A stretch of DNA of 64,000 nucleotides. Origin: Heloderma charlesbogerti (taxonomy: Eukaryota > Chordata > Lepidosauria > Squamata > Helodermatidae). Shown here one piece after another: positions 23,713-34,799 of this stretch. The notes below the pieces were generated by a model that was not told the DNA's origin, ran no database searches, and worked only from the letters and a program-made list of their open reading frames with translations. The position numbers and the translations under genes are program-made. The stretch's first letter is position 1. Every line of letters starts with the position of its first letter. Location of the stretch: positions 1,798,001-1,862,000 of the forward strand of contig JANEZZ010001866.1 of the NCBI GenBank assembly GCA_026122225.1, given 5' to 3'.

Positions 23713-23738
23713 TATATCTATATCTATATCTATATCTA
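23713..23738. repeat. (TATATC)n microsatellite
   Basis: About four TATATC units in a sequence whose left flank ctcagggtggtttacagaat looks like a LINE 3' tail. Confidence 0.85.
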
Positions 23739-24114
23739 AACACAGTTCTTTAAAACAGTCTATCACAACAACAACAAAACCAACAGGAATGCCATAAAAT
23801 GTGATGCAACATTCAAACAAACTTCAAAGCAAGATCAAACACAAAGATGGCTCAGCATTCTGCAGCTCTAGCTGAGCAACATTTCTCAGAAAAGAATGTG
23901 GGCCCTCTTTTTCAGGCTCCCCTCAAGGCTGTGGGAGAATTTCACCACTACCACCACCCTGAGAACATCCTGCAAAAATGGTCCCCACAGCGCTGCTGTC
24001 CGCAAACAGAATGGAGGGATCCTGGCAGGCTGGCTGTCCCTGGAAAGATTTCAGCCATTACAAGCACCAGCAACAGGGAACTCTGTCCATCTCAGCCTCT
24101 CTTTTTCCCAGTCT

Positions 24115-24420
24115 TAAATTCAGTTTGCCCCATTTCCACAACCATGTGTGTGTGTGTTTCTATATGCATGTTAGTGAAAATAAAGTGCAAAAATGCTTTA
24201 TAGCAAGGGAAATTGCTTGCAACGAATGCATATACCAGGCATATATAAAAAATTGCATGAACATTGGTAGACATTTTTCCTAATATATGGAGTTTTATAT
24301 GCAAATTTGTCTCATATACACAATTTTTGCAAGCAATTTCCCCTAATATAAAGCGTTTCTGCACTTTATCTTCATTAACATGCACACTGTTGACTGGAGA
24401 CCTGCACTGAAAAATTTGGA
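24115..24420. repeat. TGCAAAAATGC-rich inverted array
   Basis: aagtgcaaaaatgctttata with gcaagggaaattgcttgcaa at 24183-24220 pairs inversely with ttttgcaagcaatttcccc and gcgtttctgcactttatctt at 24324-24370. The whole forms an imperfect palindrome of about 190 bp. Confidence 0.6.
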
Positions 24421-24466
24421 GGAGTGTGAGTTTTGAAGGAGTACCGTACTTCAGTCCATGTATTGC

Positions 24467-24540
24467 AGCCTTTCCCAACTTGGTGCCTTCCAGATATTTA
24501 GGATGTCAACTCCCAATAGCCTCAGCCAGGAGGGCCCATT
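24467..24540. repeat. Foldback element copy 7 (left arm)
   Basis: tttcccaacttggtgccttc and cagatatttaggatgtcaac form a worn left arm; no right arm is seen. Confidence 0.55.
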
Positions 24541-25944
24541 GTTTGCCCTCATGTAACACCTGGGATTTGGAGATAGACTGCCTCCCCACATGGAAGTTCC
24601 ATTTCATCATCATGGCCGAGAGCCATAGATAAGCTACTCACCATGAAGATGCACAGAAAGACAGGCTTCGGCAGAATTATCCTCAGGATGCATCTAATCC
24701 CCTTTGGGAGCAATGAATTGTTAATACCTCAGCTTTTTCTAATGCTAAAATCCCATCCCTGGAGGAATTTTAAGGCAGCCCAAACAAATTCAAGGGCAAG
24801 TCCTCCCTGGATATACTTGAACATCTGCTTGCTTTCTTCGGGGGTGGGGGGGGTGGGGGGGGAGGGGATGATAATCCAACGTTGCCATTTTCCCCAGTTG
24901 GGCAACAGAAACACATGTTTATGCTGATGTATATACTGAGAAATTTCTCTTTTCTCCTTCACCCAAGGTGCTCAGGGTGGATGCATAGCAGGAGCGAGCC
25001 TCCAGCCTCCAGGCCAAATCCATCCTGCCTGGGGGCCAATCCCCAGGCTCCCCAAAGTGCCATGTGCATCCTCCCACCCCCTTTCCCAGCTTCTGTGCAG
25101 TTTCCCCCAGTTCTAAAGGGTGAAATGCCTCTCCCAAGACTGAGTTACCGGCAGGAAGAGCTTGAAGCTGGAATATGACGGTGTCTTAGCCCTGCCCTGC
25201 CCACCCCTGGGCTGCAGCCCCCGGGAGGCTCTCCAAAATGGAATTTGGCCCATGGGCAGAAAGAGGTTTGACACGCCTGGACTAAAACCTGACACGGCTC
25301 AAATTAAAACTTTGCAATAGATAAACGGTGCACCACAGCTTTGATTGGTAAGAAGTCGCCAATGGAAAAGACAGATTTTTTTCCGACCAACAGAAATTCA
25401 GAGCCAGCCAATTAGTGTTCGTTCCAGACAAACTTGCCGGGTTAATTTGACTTCATACAAGGTAGGAAATAAGTCCTACTCAGCAGTTGCTGAAATGTTC
25501 CACCTTCCATCTTCCCCGAAGGTCAAGTGAGTTGTTCTGGCAATTCATTCCTCCCCCTCTCATGTCACCCCACCAAGAATCTTGCAGCTGAAAGAGACTT
25601 AGTGCAATCCTATGCATGTTTCGACCGAAAAAGTCCTACAATGCCCAGCATCCCCCAGCCAGCTGCACCTCTAGTGAATCTCACCTCTAAAGCCACAGTA
25701 TTGTCCTCTGCGGTTCATGGATACACAATCTTTTTCTCCAATTCCAGTACTGCAGGATTAAGCACACTTTCAGGGTTGCAGCAACAGGGGGTAAAACAGC
25801 AGTGGTTGAGAAGGTATTTTATTCTCCTCTGCTTACACGATATTTTACAGACACACGTGCACAGGACTGTAAGCATCTTTGCAGAAAAAGAACAGGAAAA
25901 CACCTTAGGAATGAAATGGTTTTGATTCAACATTTCAGCTAAAA

Positions 25945-26140
25945 TTTAGGAAGAATTTCCTGGTGGCACAAGCTGTTAGAGGGTGAAACAGATATCCTCA
26001 AGAGGTGCTGGACTCTTGTTTGTCAGAGGTTTTCATGGAGATGCTTAATGGTTGCTGCAGTGTTGCTGGAGCAGTGGGATTCCCACCTCAGCTGTGGGTT
26101 GGACTAGATGACCGCTGAGGACACGTCCAATTCTATGATG
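25945..26140 (+). repeat. Diverged CR1 3' end
   Basis: Contains a worn C-terminal ORF2 stretch (aggaagaatttcctggtg) and the phrase gggttggactagatgaccg followed by ccaattctatgatga, the usual CR1 3' terminus. It is much older than the copies at 1-1040 and 55-60 kb. Confidence 0.65.
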
Positions 26141-26222
26141 ATTTCCAACGGCCATGCTGACTGAGGATTTGGGGAGTTGTAGTCCAACACATCCAGAGGG
26201 AACCAGGTTGGGGACAGCTGCT
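26141..26222. repeat. Foldback element copy 8 (right arm)
   Basis: ggggagttgtagtccaacac and gagggaaccaggttggggac form the right arm only. It joins the diverged CR1 end at about 26140. Confidence 0.65.
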
Positions 26223-26300
26223 TTAGGTACGAAGATACCAAGCTATTAAGGGCTTTACGGGTCAAAAACGGCCCTTTGAATGGGGCCCAGAAATGAATCA
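26222..26300. repeat. Fragment of L2-like interspersed repeat
   Basis: ctattaagggctttacgggt and gaatggggcccagaaatgaa resemble the repeat whose other portion is at 51853-52094. It is short and diverged. Confidence 0.4.
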
Positions 26301-26799
26301 TGAGCCAGGGTGGGCATGAAATGACTGGCATAAAATTAAGCTGGAGCATTCTCTCGTGCAAAGTTCTACCTCTGAGTTACAACCCTTCCGTACAGAAGGA
26401 AATCCTCCTGAAGAACACGGGGACAGCTTTTCTAGCACACAGTTAAAGGGCAGCGAGACGTCTGCTGCCTGAGACCAACAGACCTAAGCCATGGGGAAGC
26501 TAAAGCATTTGTGGTCTTTTTAGTCTGGGAAAGAGACACATCTGAACATGGGACAGGAGGCTTTTTAAAATTAAAAATATGAACATCTGTGGGGGAGGAA
26601 AGGCAGAAGCATCTCTTTCCAAACATACATGGGAGAGAGATCTCCCTCTTGGCTCGTCTTGAAACTCAGCATCACTCATGGCATTCATTGGCACCAGTTT
26701 CAGGACAGACAAAAGAAAAGAACATCCCCATATGGCCTGGACATCACGTATGGTTGGTTGCCATGGCTGGTGGCAACGGCCTCACTCTGAGATGAAGAG

Positions 26800-26915
26800 G
26801 GACCGCAGCTCTGTGGAAGAGCATGTGCCTGAAAGGACCAGAGAAGACCCCTAGTGGAGGGCCCCTACCAGTCAAAGCAGAGAACATTGGGCTAAATGGG
26901 CCCATGGCCGGACCT
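26800..26915 (+). repeat. tRNA-derived SINE, diverged
   Basis: cagctctgtggaagagcatg starts like a head. The B-box region is lost to a small deletion. The tail shows agtcaaagcagagaacattg followed by gggctaaatgggcccatgg. Confidence 0.55.
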
Positions 26916-27329
26916 GGGATAAGGCCATTCGTGGAGGAAAAGGTTTAACAGCAGTGGCAGTCCCCCAACAATGGCACATCCCAGCTGATCTTGAAGATCA
27001 TGGTGGACATGATCAGGGGGAAAGGAGGCAGGCAAACCCAAAAGGTAAGGAGCTGGACCTCCAAAGGCGCTGAAGGATGTGGATTTGTTTGCCATACCAG
27101 AACTAAGGAAACGGATCAGAAGCAACCCAAAGAAGTGATGGTGCATGCACAACATCTGATTCAAGGCACACAACTCTCTCTCTGGAATGGCTTTAAAGAG
27201 CGATTAGAGACAGCCATGGAGGAGGAGACATCTCCCCGTGACCGCTAGCCATAAAAGCCAAATGGATCCTCCAGTTTCAAAGGAAGGATCCTGCTGGATA
27301 TTAGATGCCAGGGTGGGCAACAAGTGGGG

Positions 27330-27432
27330 AGGGATTGTATCTGGCCTTCAATCTCCTGGAGGCACTTGCTGGCTGTTGCTGGAGTAGATGGACCTTTGGC
27401 CTGATCCAGCAGGGCTCTTCTCAGGTTCTTGT
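27330..27432 (+). repeat. CR1-like LINE 3' end (family of 53140)
   Basis: Ends with the family phrase gatccagcagggctcttct, preceded by gctggagtagatggaccttt. Only the last ~100 bp are present. Confidence 0.65.
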
Positions 27433-28385
27433 TGCAGAACAGGGGTGTCGAACGTCTTCCAGCCCAAGGGCTGAACTCAGTTTGGGGGAAGGTCTTGGGA
27501 GTGGTGTTCCAGTGGTGGGTGGGGCGGAAGGCAAAAGGGGCAGGTCCAGAGCACCCCCAATACCAGGACATTTTAGCTTAAAGCTAAAGCAACGGAGTGA
27601 CGAAGCTTTTGGAGAGGCATTTCAACCTTTTAGAATGGGGGGAAACTGCACAGGGGCCGGGGAGAGGTGGCACGGCCTTCTGGAAACCACATCTGGGGAC
27701 CCAAGGTGAGCTCAATTGGGCCTCCAAGCCTGGAGTGCATCCTGCTGTAGAATGAAACCACCACCCCTTGCTTCGAGAATGGCCAGCTGGGTTTTCTTTC
27801 TCGATGCCCACACAAAAAGCAAGGCTGAGCGTTTAACATCCGCAGTTCCTGTTGGAAGGAGGAGGCATTTTGAGAAAGGGCGACCAAACCAATGGACTGG
27901 GAGGGAGAGCAACCCAACTGCGTGATACATTCGGGAATCTTTTCTGGCTGCTGGCGATGGATGCACCATCAGAAACTAACTAGAAGGGAGAGAGAAGATG
28001 GAGGAGCAAACACCCTAGCGCTGTTGCACATTCAGCAGCCGCTGATGCACAGAACCTGCCTTGCCGGCTGGGAACTGACATGTGGCAGGCATGGATTATT
28101 CACTCTGGAAATTGGAAGATGGAGAGGAATTAGAATCCACCAGGTGAACTCCAAACCCGCCAGCTGCTCTACCCGGGTTCCTCCAACTTCCGCACTTGTA
28201 GGTTAACCAGGGTGTTCCTCCAGAACGTGCTGCCTGCTGCTGGTGGTGGCACCAGGGGCGCTTTGGAGAACTACGCAGCAGGACCACGCGTGAGCTTCAG
28301 AACTTGACGGCTGCAGCATCCAGTGGAGAACTGCATGTGTAAGTGAAGCACAGAGGGGACCTTCATATCGCCCCCATGTGTTGGT
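27433..28385. other. Unassigned DNA
   Basis: Holds a worn repeat at 27435-27570 similar to 21070-21180. Otherwise nothing identified. Confidence 0.4.
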
Positions 28386-28470
28386 GCAGCCTTCCCTAAC
28401 TGGGTTCTTCTGGGTGTGCCAGACTACAACTCCCAGCAGCCCCCAGCCAGCAGCCCTCAGCCCCCAGCCA
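28386..28470. repeat. Foldback element copy 9 (left arm)
   Basis: gcagccttccctaactgggt and gccagactacaactcccagc form the left arm; the right arm is missing. Confidence 0.65.
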
Positions 28471-28889
28471 TATGGAAGGCAGCCAGTTGTGCATCATGTT
28501 AAGTGCACAAGCGTACGCATTTGGGCAGCATCAGCCTTCTCTTCGGGTTTGAGCACAGCAGATCCCAAACTTCTTGCAAGTGTTCGGGTCCGACGCTTTC
28601 AGCACTGGGCCACTGCCCATATCCTCTTCGGCATTCATGAGCCAATGTTTGAATGGGATCCTTATGCTGTGTGCAGAATCTTGGTTTGTGGTGAAGAGCC
28701 ATCACTCATTACTGCCCATTGCCCCCATCAGTGACTGGGCCACCCAAAGCAGCTTCTGTGCACATGAAAGGCTGTGACAAAGCGGTGCAGTGTGATAAAA
28801 TCAAAATGCACAAACGGAGGCCTGTGGAAATTCCTGGGTGTGTTTGAATGCATGTCATTCCCTCTTCTTCCTCTCCAGCATGTCTCTTC

Positions 28890-28919
28890 TCTCCTTCTCT
28901 CCCTCTCCCTCTCCCTCTC

Positions 28920-28976
<57 letters not shown>

Positions 28977-28977
28977 A
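28890..28977. repeat. Compound microsatellite (TC)n(AC)n(GA)n
   Basis: CTCCCT/TC-rich run 28890-28936, AC run 28937-28958, GA run 28958-28977. CT and GA flanks around AC could fold back on each other. Confidence 0.9.
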
Positions 28978-29570
28978 ATTCAACACAGAGAGAAAACATG
29001 CACAGAAACACAACACAGACAGACTCAACACAGAGACTCTCACAGACCTTGAGGACTTTCCCCTTCCCATGTGTAATGTAGCTTGGCTGGCTTACAGGAG
29101 TTATCTCTTGTCCTTCATGCTGGAAGCTCCTTTCCTTTGGGTAGGGCACCCCCAGCCTCTGCTTGTCTTTCATCGATGTCGGCGGGTCTCTGAAACAGGA
29201 GATTTCCCCCCACTTGCACTAGCAAGGGCAACCGGTTTGTGGCCTCCTGTGGGTGTCACTCAATGCTTTGCTCAAGGGAGTCGGGACACACTCAAAATAT
29301 TGCCCCCAGGGTGGCAGGGTGCCCCGGAGAACTCTCTGTTTGCCTTCCAGCTCTGGGAAGCAGACAGCAATGCACGGGTGGCTGAACTGCGGCAGGCGGC
29401 CAGCGCAGGCAACCTTTTCACCAGCTCAGTGCTATGGGCAAAATTCAGACTAGGTTGGAATGAACTGCAACGAAACAGAAAGAGAGGCTGCTGTGCTCTG
29501 TATCCATTTCCCATGCAAGCCGGGAGCTGATCCACCCCTCTCTTTCCTGCAGAACCCATTGCTTAAGTCA

Positions 29571-29680
29571 GCATTCCTCAACCTGGCAGCCACCAGATGT
29601 CTTGGACTACAACTCCCATCTTCCTCACCCAGCATGTCCAGTGGCCATACTGGGTGGGAATGATGCAAGTTATACTTTCA
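29571..29680. repeat. Foldback element copy 10
   Basis: cattcctcaacctggcagcc, gtcttggactacaactccca and the partial right arm ggaatgatgcaagttatac are present. Confidence 0.7.
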
Positions 29681-29789
29681 GCTGTCCACTCACCATATAA
29701 CTTTCTTAAATTGCCCCTGAAACAAATACAATCTTTTCTTTGTTTAAAAAAATCATTACCAAAAGTTGCCTTTCCATAGATACTTGCCC

Positions 29790-29791
<2 letters not shown>

Positions 29792-29825
<34 letters not shown>
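29792..29825. repeat. (AC)17 microsatellite
   Basis: Uninterrupted AC dinucleotides. Confidence 0.93.
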
Positions 29826-29827
<2 letters not shown>

Positions 29828-30750
29828 CCATTCTTACTGTGGCTGGGTGACCCTGAATAACACATATCATCATTAATGCAGACTAGCATCTCCATTCTGC
29901 CTGTAAACATGCCTTGAAAATGGAGGGAGGGAATCCGTCTTTGATCTTCTGTTTACCACCCCAATTCCAAATCCAAGAAGGGAATTAAAGCCCATTAAGG
30001 GGTAATTATCCTGTACTAAGTTATCTTGAGTACACCTCAAACATACACACATGCAGGCAGAGTCACAAAAGTTCATTGGAAAGACCCTCTTCTATTTCCA
30101 ATATCCCCAGTACAAAGTCTAGGAATGATCCTATTTTTCCTCCTCCCACAAAGCCAGAAATCCCTCCTCCTCCCCCACCACCTGGGCTAGCAGCAGGAAT
30201 CCATACGAGAACCGGGCTTCCCACAAAGGGACTTATTTATCACCTTTCCCAGAAAACGATTCTGTCTCGTTCAAGGCACCCACACTTCAAGATTCCATCA
30301 CCCCCAGAGGGTTCAGAAAGCTACATTTTAAAAGGTGTGTGTGCATCTGTGTGTGAAATAACGTCCTGTCAGCCTGAAGGAAAAATCCCGCTGCCCCTTT
30401 TCCATCTTGGTCTCTTTGCAACTCAGACCATTAAAAAAGGGGGGAGGGAGAGAGAGACCCTCGCCTCGAGCCACGCTGCTGGCCCACTGTGAACATTTCT
30501 ACTAAACATGCCACAAGCCGGGTCCTTTTGCAAGCAGTGGAAGGGACAAGATCAGAGGGAGAAAAATGCGACAGCATCCAAACCATCTGCACAAGGTTCA
30601 AAGCAAAACTTTGCCCATCAGCCTGGTGGGTAACCCTTTTCTCTGGCTTGGCCGCATCTCCTGCTCTCCCGGAACATCTAGGGGTCAAAGGCCATTGAGT
30701 CCTCATGCTGGGGGCGATGCCTTGCGGTCCCCGCGCCAGGACCTCCTTAC

Positions 30751-31560
30751 CTGAGCACTGCAGCCTTCATGGGGCCCTCAGAGGTGGAGTCACCACCTCC
30801 TCCTGAGCTCGGGGGCTTTTGCTGGGCATCCCCCAACCCCCACGGGAGCTAGGCGGGAGAAGCAAGACTCCCCTCGCTATGCGCCGGTGTGCAAAAGCAA
30901 GTTGCGCTGGGCCGGAGTCTCCCCCTTTACACCGGGATCGGGAGGATGCCTTCTCGGTGGCTTGCCAGGGCGGGTGGCTGTCGGAGCAGCATCCCCCTGC
31001 ACATGCAGCGCGCAACTCTGGTGCCAGTCGCTTCTGGACAGATGACGGTAGTGCTGAATACACCCGTCACTGCAGCGTCCCCTCCTTCATCAGAGCCACA
31101 CGCCAGGTTGTGCTCGGTCAGTGCTCCCTGCCCAGAGATAGATTCCTCCTCTCCAGAAAGGGTGGTCTTCAGCACCGTCCGCTCCCCAGCCCGTGAAGAA
31201 AGGTTATGAGGTCCTGCCCGTGACTGTGGTTCCAAAGTGCTGCGAGGTTGTTTTCTGGGCTCCCTTACTTAACATCTCTATCCGGCTGCCTGCCTCCCTC
31301 CAGCTGCTGCCGCCCGCCGTAGCTCCGCCAAGCGATGTGCTATTCGCAGGCCTCTAGCACTGCCTGCTGCTTAACTCCTTAACTGCCATCTCTGCCCCCT
31401 TTCGCGCGGAAACGCCGACTGGCTCCATCGTACGGTCACATTTCTCTTGGGCAGCACGGCGATTCGTTTGGAGACGCTGTCGGGGGTTCAACTGCAAAGG
31501 CGAGCAACGTTGTCTCAAATCTGTCACCGTCTTAAACAAAATGGCAGATTACACTGAAAC
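30751..31560 (-). promoter_or_regulatory. WSCD2: Candidate CpG-island promoter and non-coding exon 1 of WSCD2
   Basis: This block has many more CG dinucleotides than its surroundings, for example gccgcccgccgtag and tttcgcgcggaaacgccg near 31305-31410. On the minus strand it ends in a strong donor, GTGCTCAG|GTAAGG, at 30751/30750. WSCD2 in other vertebrates has a non-coding first exon far upstream of its start codon. The acceptor at 2302-2303, the strand and the spacing all fit this block splicing to the exon at 2301. No long open frame with recognisable protein was seen. The exon 5' end and the TSS cannot be placed. It could belong to another transcript. Confidence 0.5.
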
Positions 31561-31639
31561 ACGGAAGAAGGACATCAACAAAGAAGTGGTGCGCACCATA
31601 GTATATACGGTACTGCTTTACAGTGGATGCAAAAATAAA

Positions 31640-31715
31640 AACAGAAAAAGGCAGGTCTCTGCCCTCAGGAGCTTACAGTCTAAATGTCGATGATCAGAGA
31701 GACACAGGGGGAGGG
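31640..31715 (+). repeat. Short repeat shared with 33068-33115
   Basis: The phrase ctgccctcaggagcttacag followed by tctaaatgtc recurs almost unchanged at 33075-33108. It is a dispersed repeat of unknown family, next to the candidate WSCD2 promoter. Confidence 0.55.
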
Positions 31716-31935
31716 ATATGCCAGGGTAAGAAGGAATGGTGCTATGCCGATATATAGGTTATGTTTGGTTATGGATGAGGGGTTACACCAGAGGATTCCT
31801 GGAAAAGATGAAGAGGCAATGGCTGAGTTTTCAGTCTGCTATTTAGCTTTTCAAGGCACAAGGGCCTCACTTAGAGGGACAAAAAAGAAGCCACTTTGTC
31901 CTCACAATCCCAAAGGTCCCATAGGCAGTGAGACA

Positions 31936-32070
31936 GTTGGGTAACTGGGAGAGCAGCGTTCAAGCGTCACTGCTGTGCAGCCTGGGCACATTGCTTCTCT
32001 CTAAGCCTCAGTCACCATCTGTAAAATGGGAGCAATCACAATATTATTATGGCAAATGTCAGGAACTTGG
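31936..32070 (+). repeat. MIR-like CORE-SINE
   Basis: cttctctctaagcctcagtc followed by accatctgtaaaatgggagc is the conserved centre of MIR, an ancient amniote SINE. It lies about 0.4 kb upstream of the candidate WSCD2 promoter (31560). Confidence 0.8.
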
Positions 32071-32714
32071 TGAATGTCCACATTCACTGGTACTTAAAGA
32101 TGTCTGCAAGATTCAGTCTGCAAATTCCAATATGATCTGGGCCTAGTACATACCTCCTGGACTATTGTGCAAATCAGAACTTAGCCATCCAGAAGTTTTC
32201 TCATGTTCCAAAAGTTCAATCGCAGTTCTTACCTAAAAGATGGAAAAATCAAAATACATTTGCAAATGCAACATTTGAAGAAGAAAAAACATTTTGTGAT
32301 ATGTATTTTGAGAGAAAATACATTTAAAGGTATACATCTAAATGCACATATTAATGCAGATTTTTTAAAAAATAAGCAATTTGCAGGTTATTGAAGAAAT
32401 GGGCCAGAACACCCTTATGAACAAATGCATGAGAAACTGATAGGGCCAGAAATTGATTGATTCCTCCACCCCTACTGGTCATTTTAGCAGGATGGTAGGG
32501 AAATGTCAGAGAACTCTGACACTTCCTAGTCACCTCTTCAGTCCTGCTGTGTGTTCATCATTTACTAATAAAGGATGAGGTTTACTGTGGCCTGAAAGAG
32601 GAGGGAGTAAATGTTGACAACCAGCTTCACATAAGGATCCGTGAAGCTTGCTGAGGTTTTCAAAATTCCACCTTGGAGCTTGTTTCAACTTTTATCCATA
32701 CTAGCTCACAAGCT

Positions 32715-33050
32715 TTGTTTCTTCTTTTTCCTTTCCACATGAACATTTGTGCCTATTTCATGTACATTTTTCCACAGTACACAGCAATTGTGCGCATTTT
32801 TGAAATGTATGCATTTTTCCGCCATTGACGAATCGAAAGCGTGTTTGTGCACATTTTTCAGAATGACATGTGTTTTCCATGTGTATTTCACTAATGTATG
32901 CATTTTCTTCAAACACCTTTCGTTTCTGTTATGGAAATTGCTTTGCAAGCTGAGCAGTGTACAGACTTCAACCACAAATTTCTTTCTTTCATTTCCAGGT
33001 GGTGTGAGCCGAGTACATTCTGCTAAAAAACAAACTGAAATAAATTCTCA
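32715..33050 (-). repeat. TGCATTTTTC-rich element, inverted copy
   Basis: Carries gtgcgcatttttgaaatgta, atgcatttttccgccattga and the end aacaaactgaaataaattct, matching inverted copies at 37300 and 61258. Confidence 0.6.
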
Positions 33051-33067
33051 TGCAAAAAAAAAAAAAA

Positions 33068-33115
33068 GGACAAGTCCCTGCCCTCAGGAGCTTACAGTCC
33101 AAATGTCTAAGATCA
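33068..33115 (+). repeat. Short repeat shared with 31640-31715
   Basis: Carries the same ctgccctcaggagcttacag core as at 31655, here directly after an A-rich run at 33053-33067. Confidence 0.55.
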
Positions 33116-33436
33116 GCCTTTTTCTCAAGACCTTCTCAGGGCCATGGATGCAGACCGCAAGGGTGGGCTGTCCAGCTCAGGACCCCAAAATCAGGTCTCT
33201 GAACTCAAAGCTGGATAAGCTAATAGGGATGTCACAGGCATCTGGCTGGAGTTTGAAGCCCTGTGAAAAATCGCCAGCTCAGCCCCCTGGATGCCAGCCC
33301 AAAAATCCCCTGCTTGCCCAGCTCATTGTGTGCTGAGCCGGCCAAGTGCACAGCTACTCGCTTCCTCACTGAGCTTCCATTTTGCAGGAAAATGGTGGCT
33401 CGTTCCTGTTGTAAACGTCCATTTGCACTTCACAGA

Positions 33437-33553
33437 AATGCCATAAGTGAAGCATCTTGGAGAGTTCCTTTAGAGTTCTGACTGGTTCTGACTAAAACCC
33501 GGAGCAGATTCACCAGTCCACTGACATTGGCGCCACCAGCCTCCACAGGAACC
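33437..33553. repeat. CAGTGGAGGC TIR element, partial copy 3
   Basis: gaagcatcttggagagttcc, tttagagttctgactggttc and the right end cgccaccagcctccac are present; the left terminus is lost. Confidence 0.65.
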
Positions 33554-33744
33554 AATGCCAGTCAGAGCAGATCATCTTGGGCTACAGAGCAGAGGACGGG
33601 TCTAAGGCAATGTCCTGTGTTTCCATGATGAAATTAGCCCTTGAGGGCTCTCTTGTCCTAAGGTAGACTGGTCAGCTGGAACATCCACCAAGAAGAATGT
33701 TACCACTTGTTAAACTGTCATAGTATAGTAGAATGGGGCTGGGC

Positions 33745-33868
33745 CAAAAGTAGATCTCCAGATCTTTTGGACTACAACTCCCAGCATTCCTGGCCATTGG
33801 CCATGCTGGCAGGGGCTTCAGAAGTTGAAGTCCAAAACATCTGGAGATCTACCTTCTGCCCACCCCTG
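33745..33868. repeat. Foldback element copy 11, variant arms
   Basis: tagatctccagatcttttgg pairs with tccaaaacatctggagatct. The outer arm differs from the common ccaacctggtgccc version, so this is a subfamily. Confidence 0.8.
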
Positions 33869-34117
33869 TGGCAGAATGTCTGTGACAAACTGGTTGCCTA
33901 TATGGGCTCAGGTCCTGCAGGTTTCTCCCTCCTAGAACAGTTCTACCAGTCATAACAGATGGTGCTGTTATATTGACCTTGTGGTCACATCTTTCATGAG
34001 ATCATTCTAGTGCCTTCTTGGTGGTGGCCACCTGAGCAGTAGGAACATTAGAATGGCAACACTGGGTCAACATCAGAGAAACCTAGAGGGGGAGGAGAAC
34101 TTGTAGCCCATCTACTA

Positions 34118-34225
34118 CAACCTCCCCCAGCCTTGCACCCACCAGATGTTTTAGACCACAACTCCCAGCATTCCCAGTGGCCAAGCTGTCTGGGGCTGGT
34201 GGGAGTTGAAGTCCCAGACATCTGC
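34118..34225. repeat. Foldback element copy 12
   Basis: cagatgttttagaccacaac at the left pairs with gttgaagtcccagacatctg at the right; the outer ends are degraded. Confidence 0.75.
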
Positions 34226-34677
34226 ATCTAGTCCAGCCCCTTGCTCAGTGCTGGAAATGCAAAGCAAGAGCATCTCCTTGTTGCTGCCTCAGAGGTCTGC
34301 TGAGTGCTGAGCTAGAACGTCCCCAGGTTTTGACTCAGCTCAGCAGTCCTGATCTCCTTATGTAACAATGAAATGTCAAACGAAATTCCTGCTTGCTTTT
34401 GCTCTTCGGGGGGGTGGGGTGGGGTGGGTAGTTCGTTATTTTTGCTTTTGAAATCATCTGCTCTTTTTTCTGCTTTGCAATTTCATTTCCATCTCCCAGG
34501 GGCCCAATTCATATAAGCACCATGGTGCTGGGAGAGGCGTGGGTTAACCCTTCCTCTTCCAAGAGATGCCTTTTGCCCCATTGGGAAAATGTTACATGGA
34601 CAGGCGGGCAATTTTCATCAGGAAAATTGCCTCCTCCCCACCCCACCCCCAGTGCTGTTGTCCTGATCCAAGTGTTC

Positions 34678-34679
<2 letters not shown>

Positions 34680-34710
<31 letters not shown>
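34680..34710. repeat. (AC)15 microsatellite
   Basis: Uninterrupted AC run in otherwise unique sequence. Confidence 0.93.
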
Positions 34711-34712
<2 letters not shown>

Positions 34713-34799
34713 CTGCTATTTGCTAAAATCTAAAGATACAGAAAATCTGATCTCTGTCCTTTGGTCTTTAGAAACAGCAGCTTCTCACTAAAAGAAAAG

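Larger units (their letters stand above)
2302..30750 (-). other. Putative WSCD2 intron 1
   Basis: If the 30751 donor and the 2302-2303 acceptor belong together, this is one 28.4 kb intron. It holds dispersed repeats listed separately and no convincing coding exon. The interval 2304-3220 shows nothing I can name. Confidence 0.42.

Noticed and set aside
28838..29530. Open frame of 230 codons
   Set aside because: The N-terminal half is translated TC/AC/GA microsatellite; the rest has no recognisable protein.
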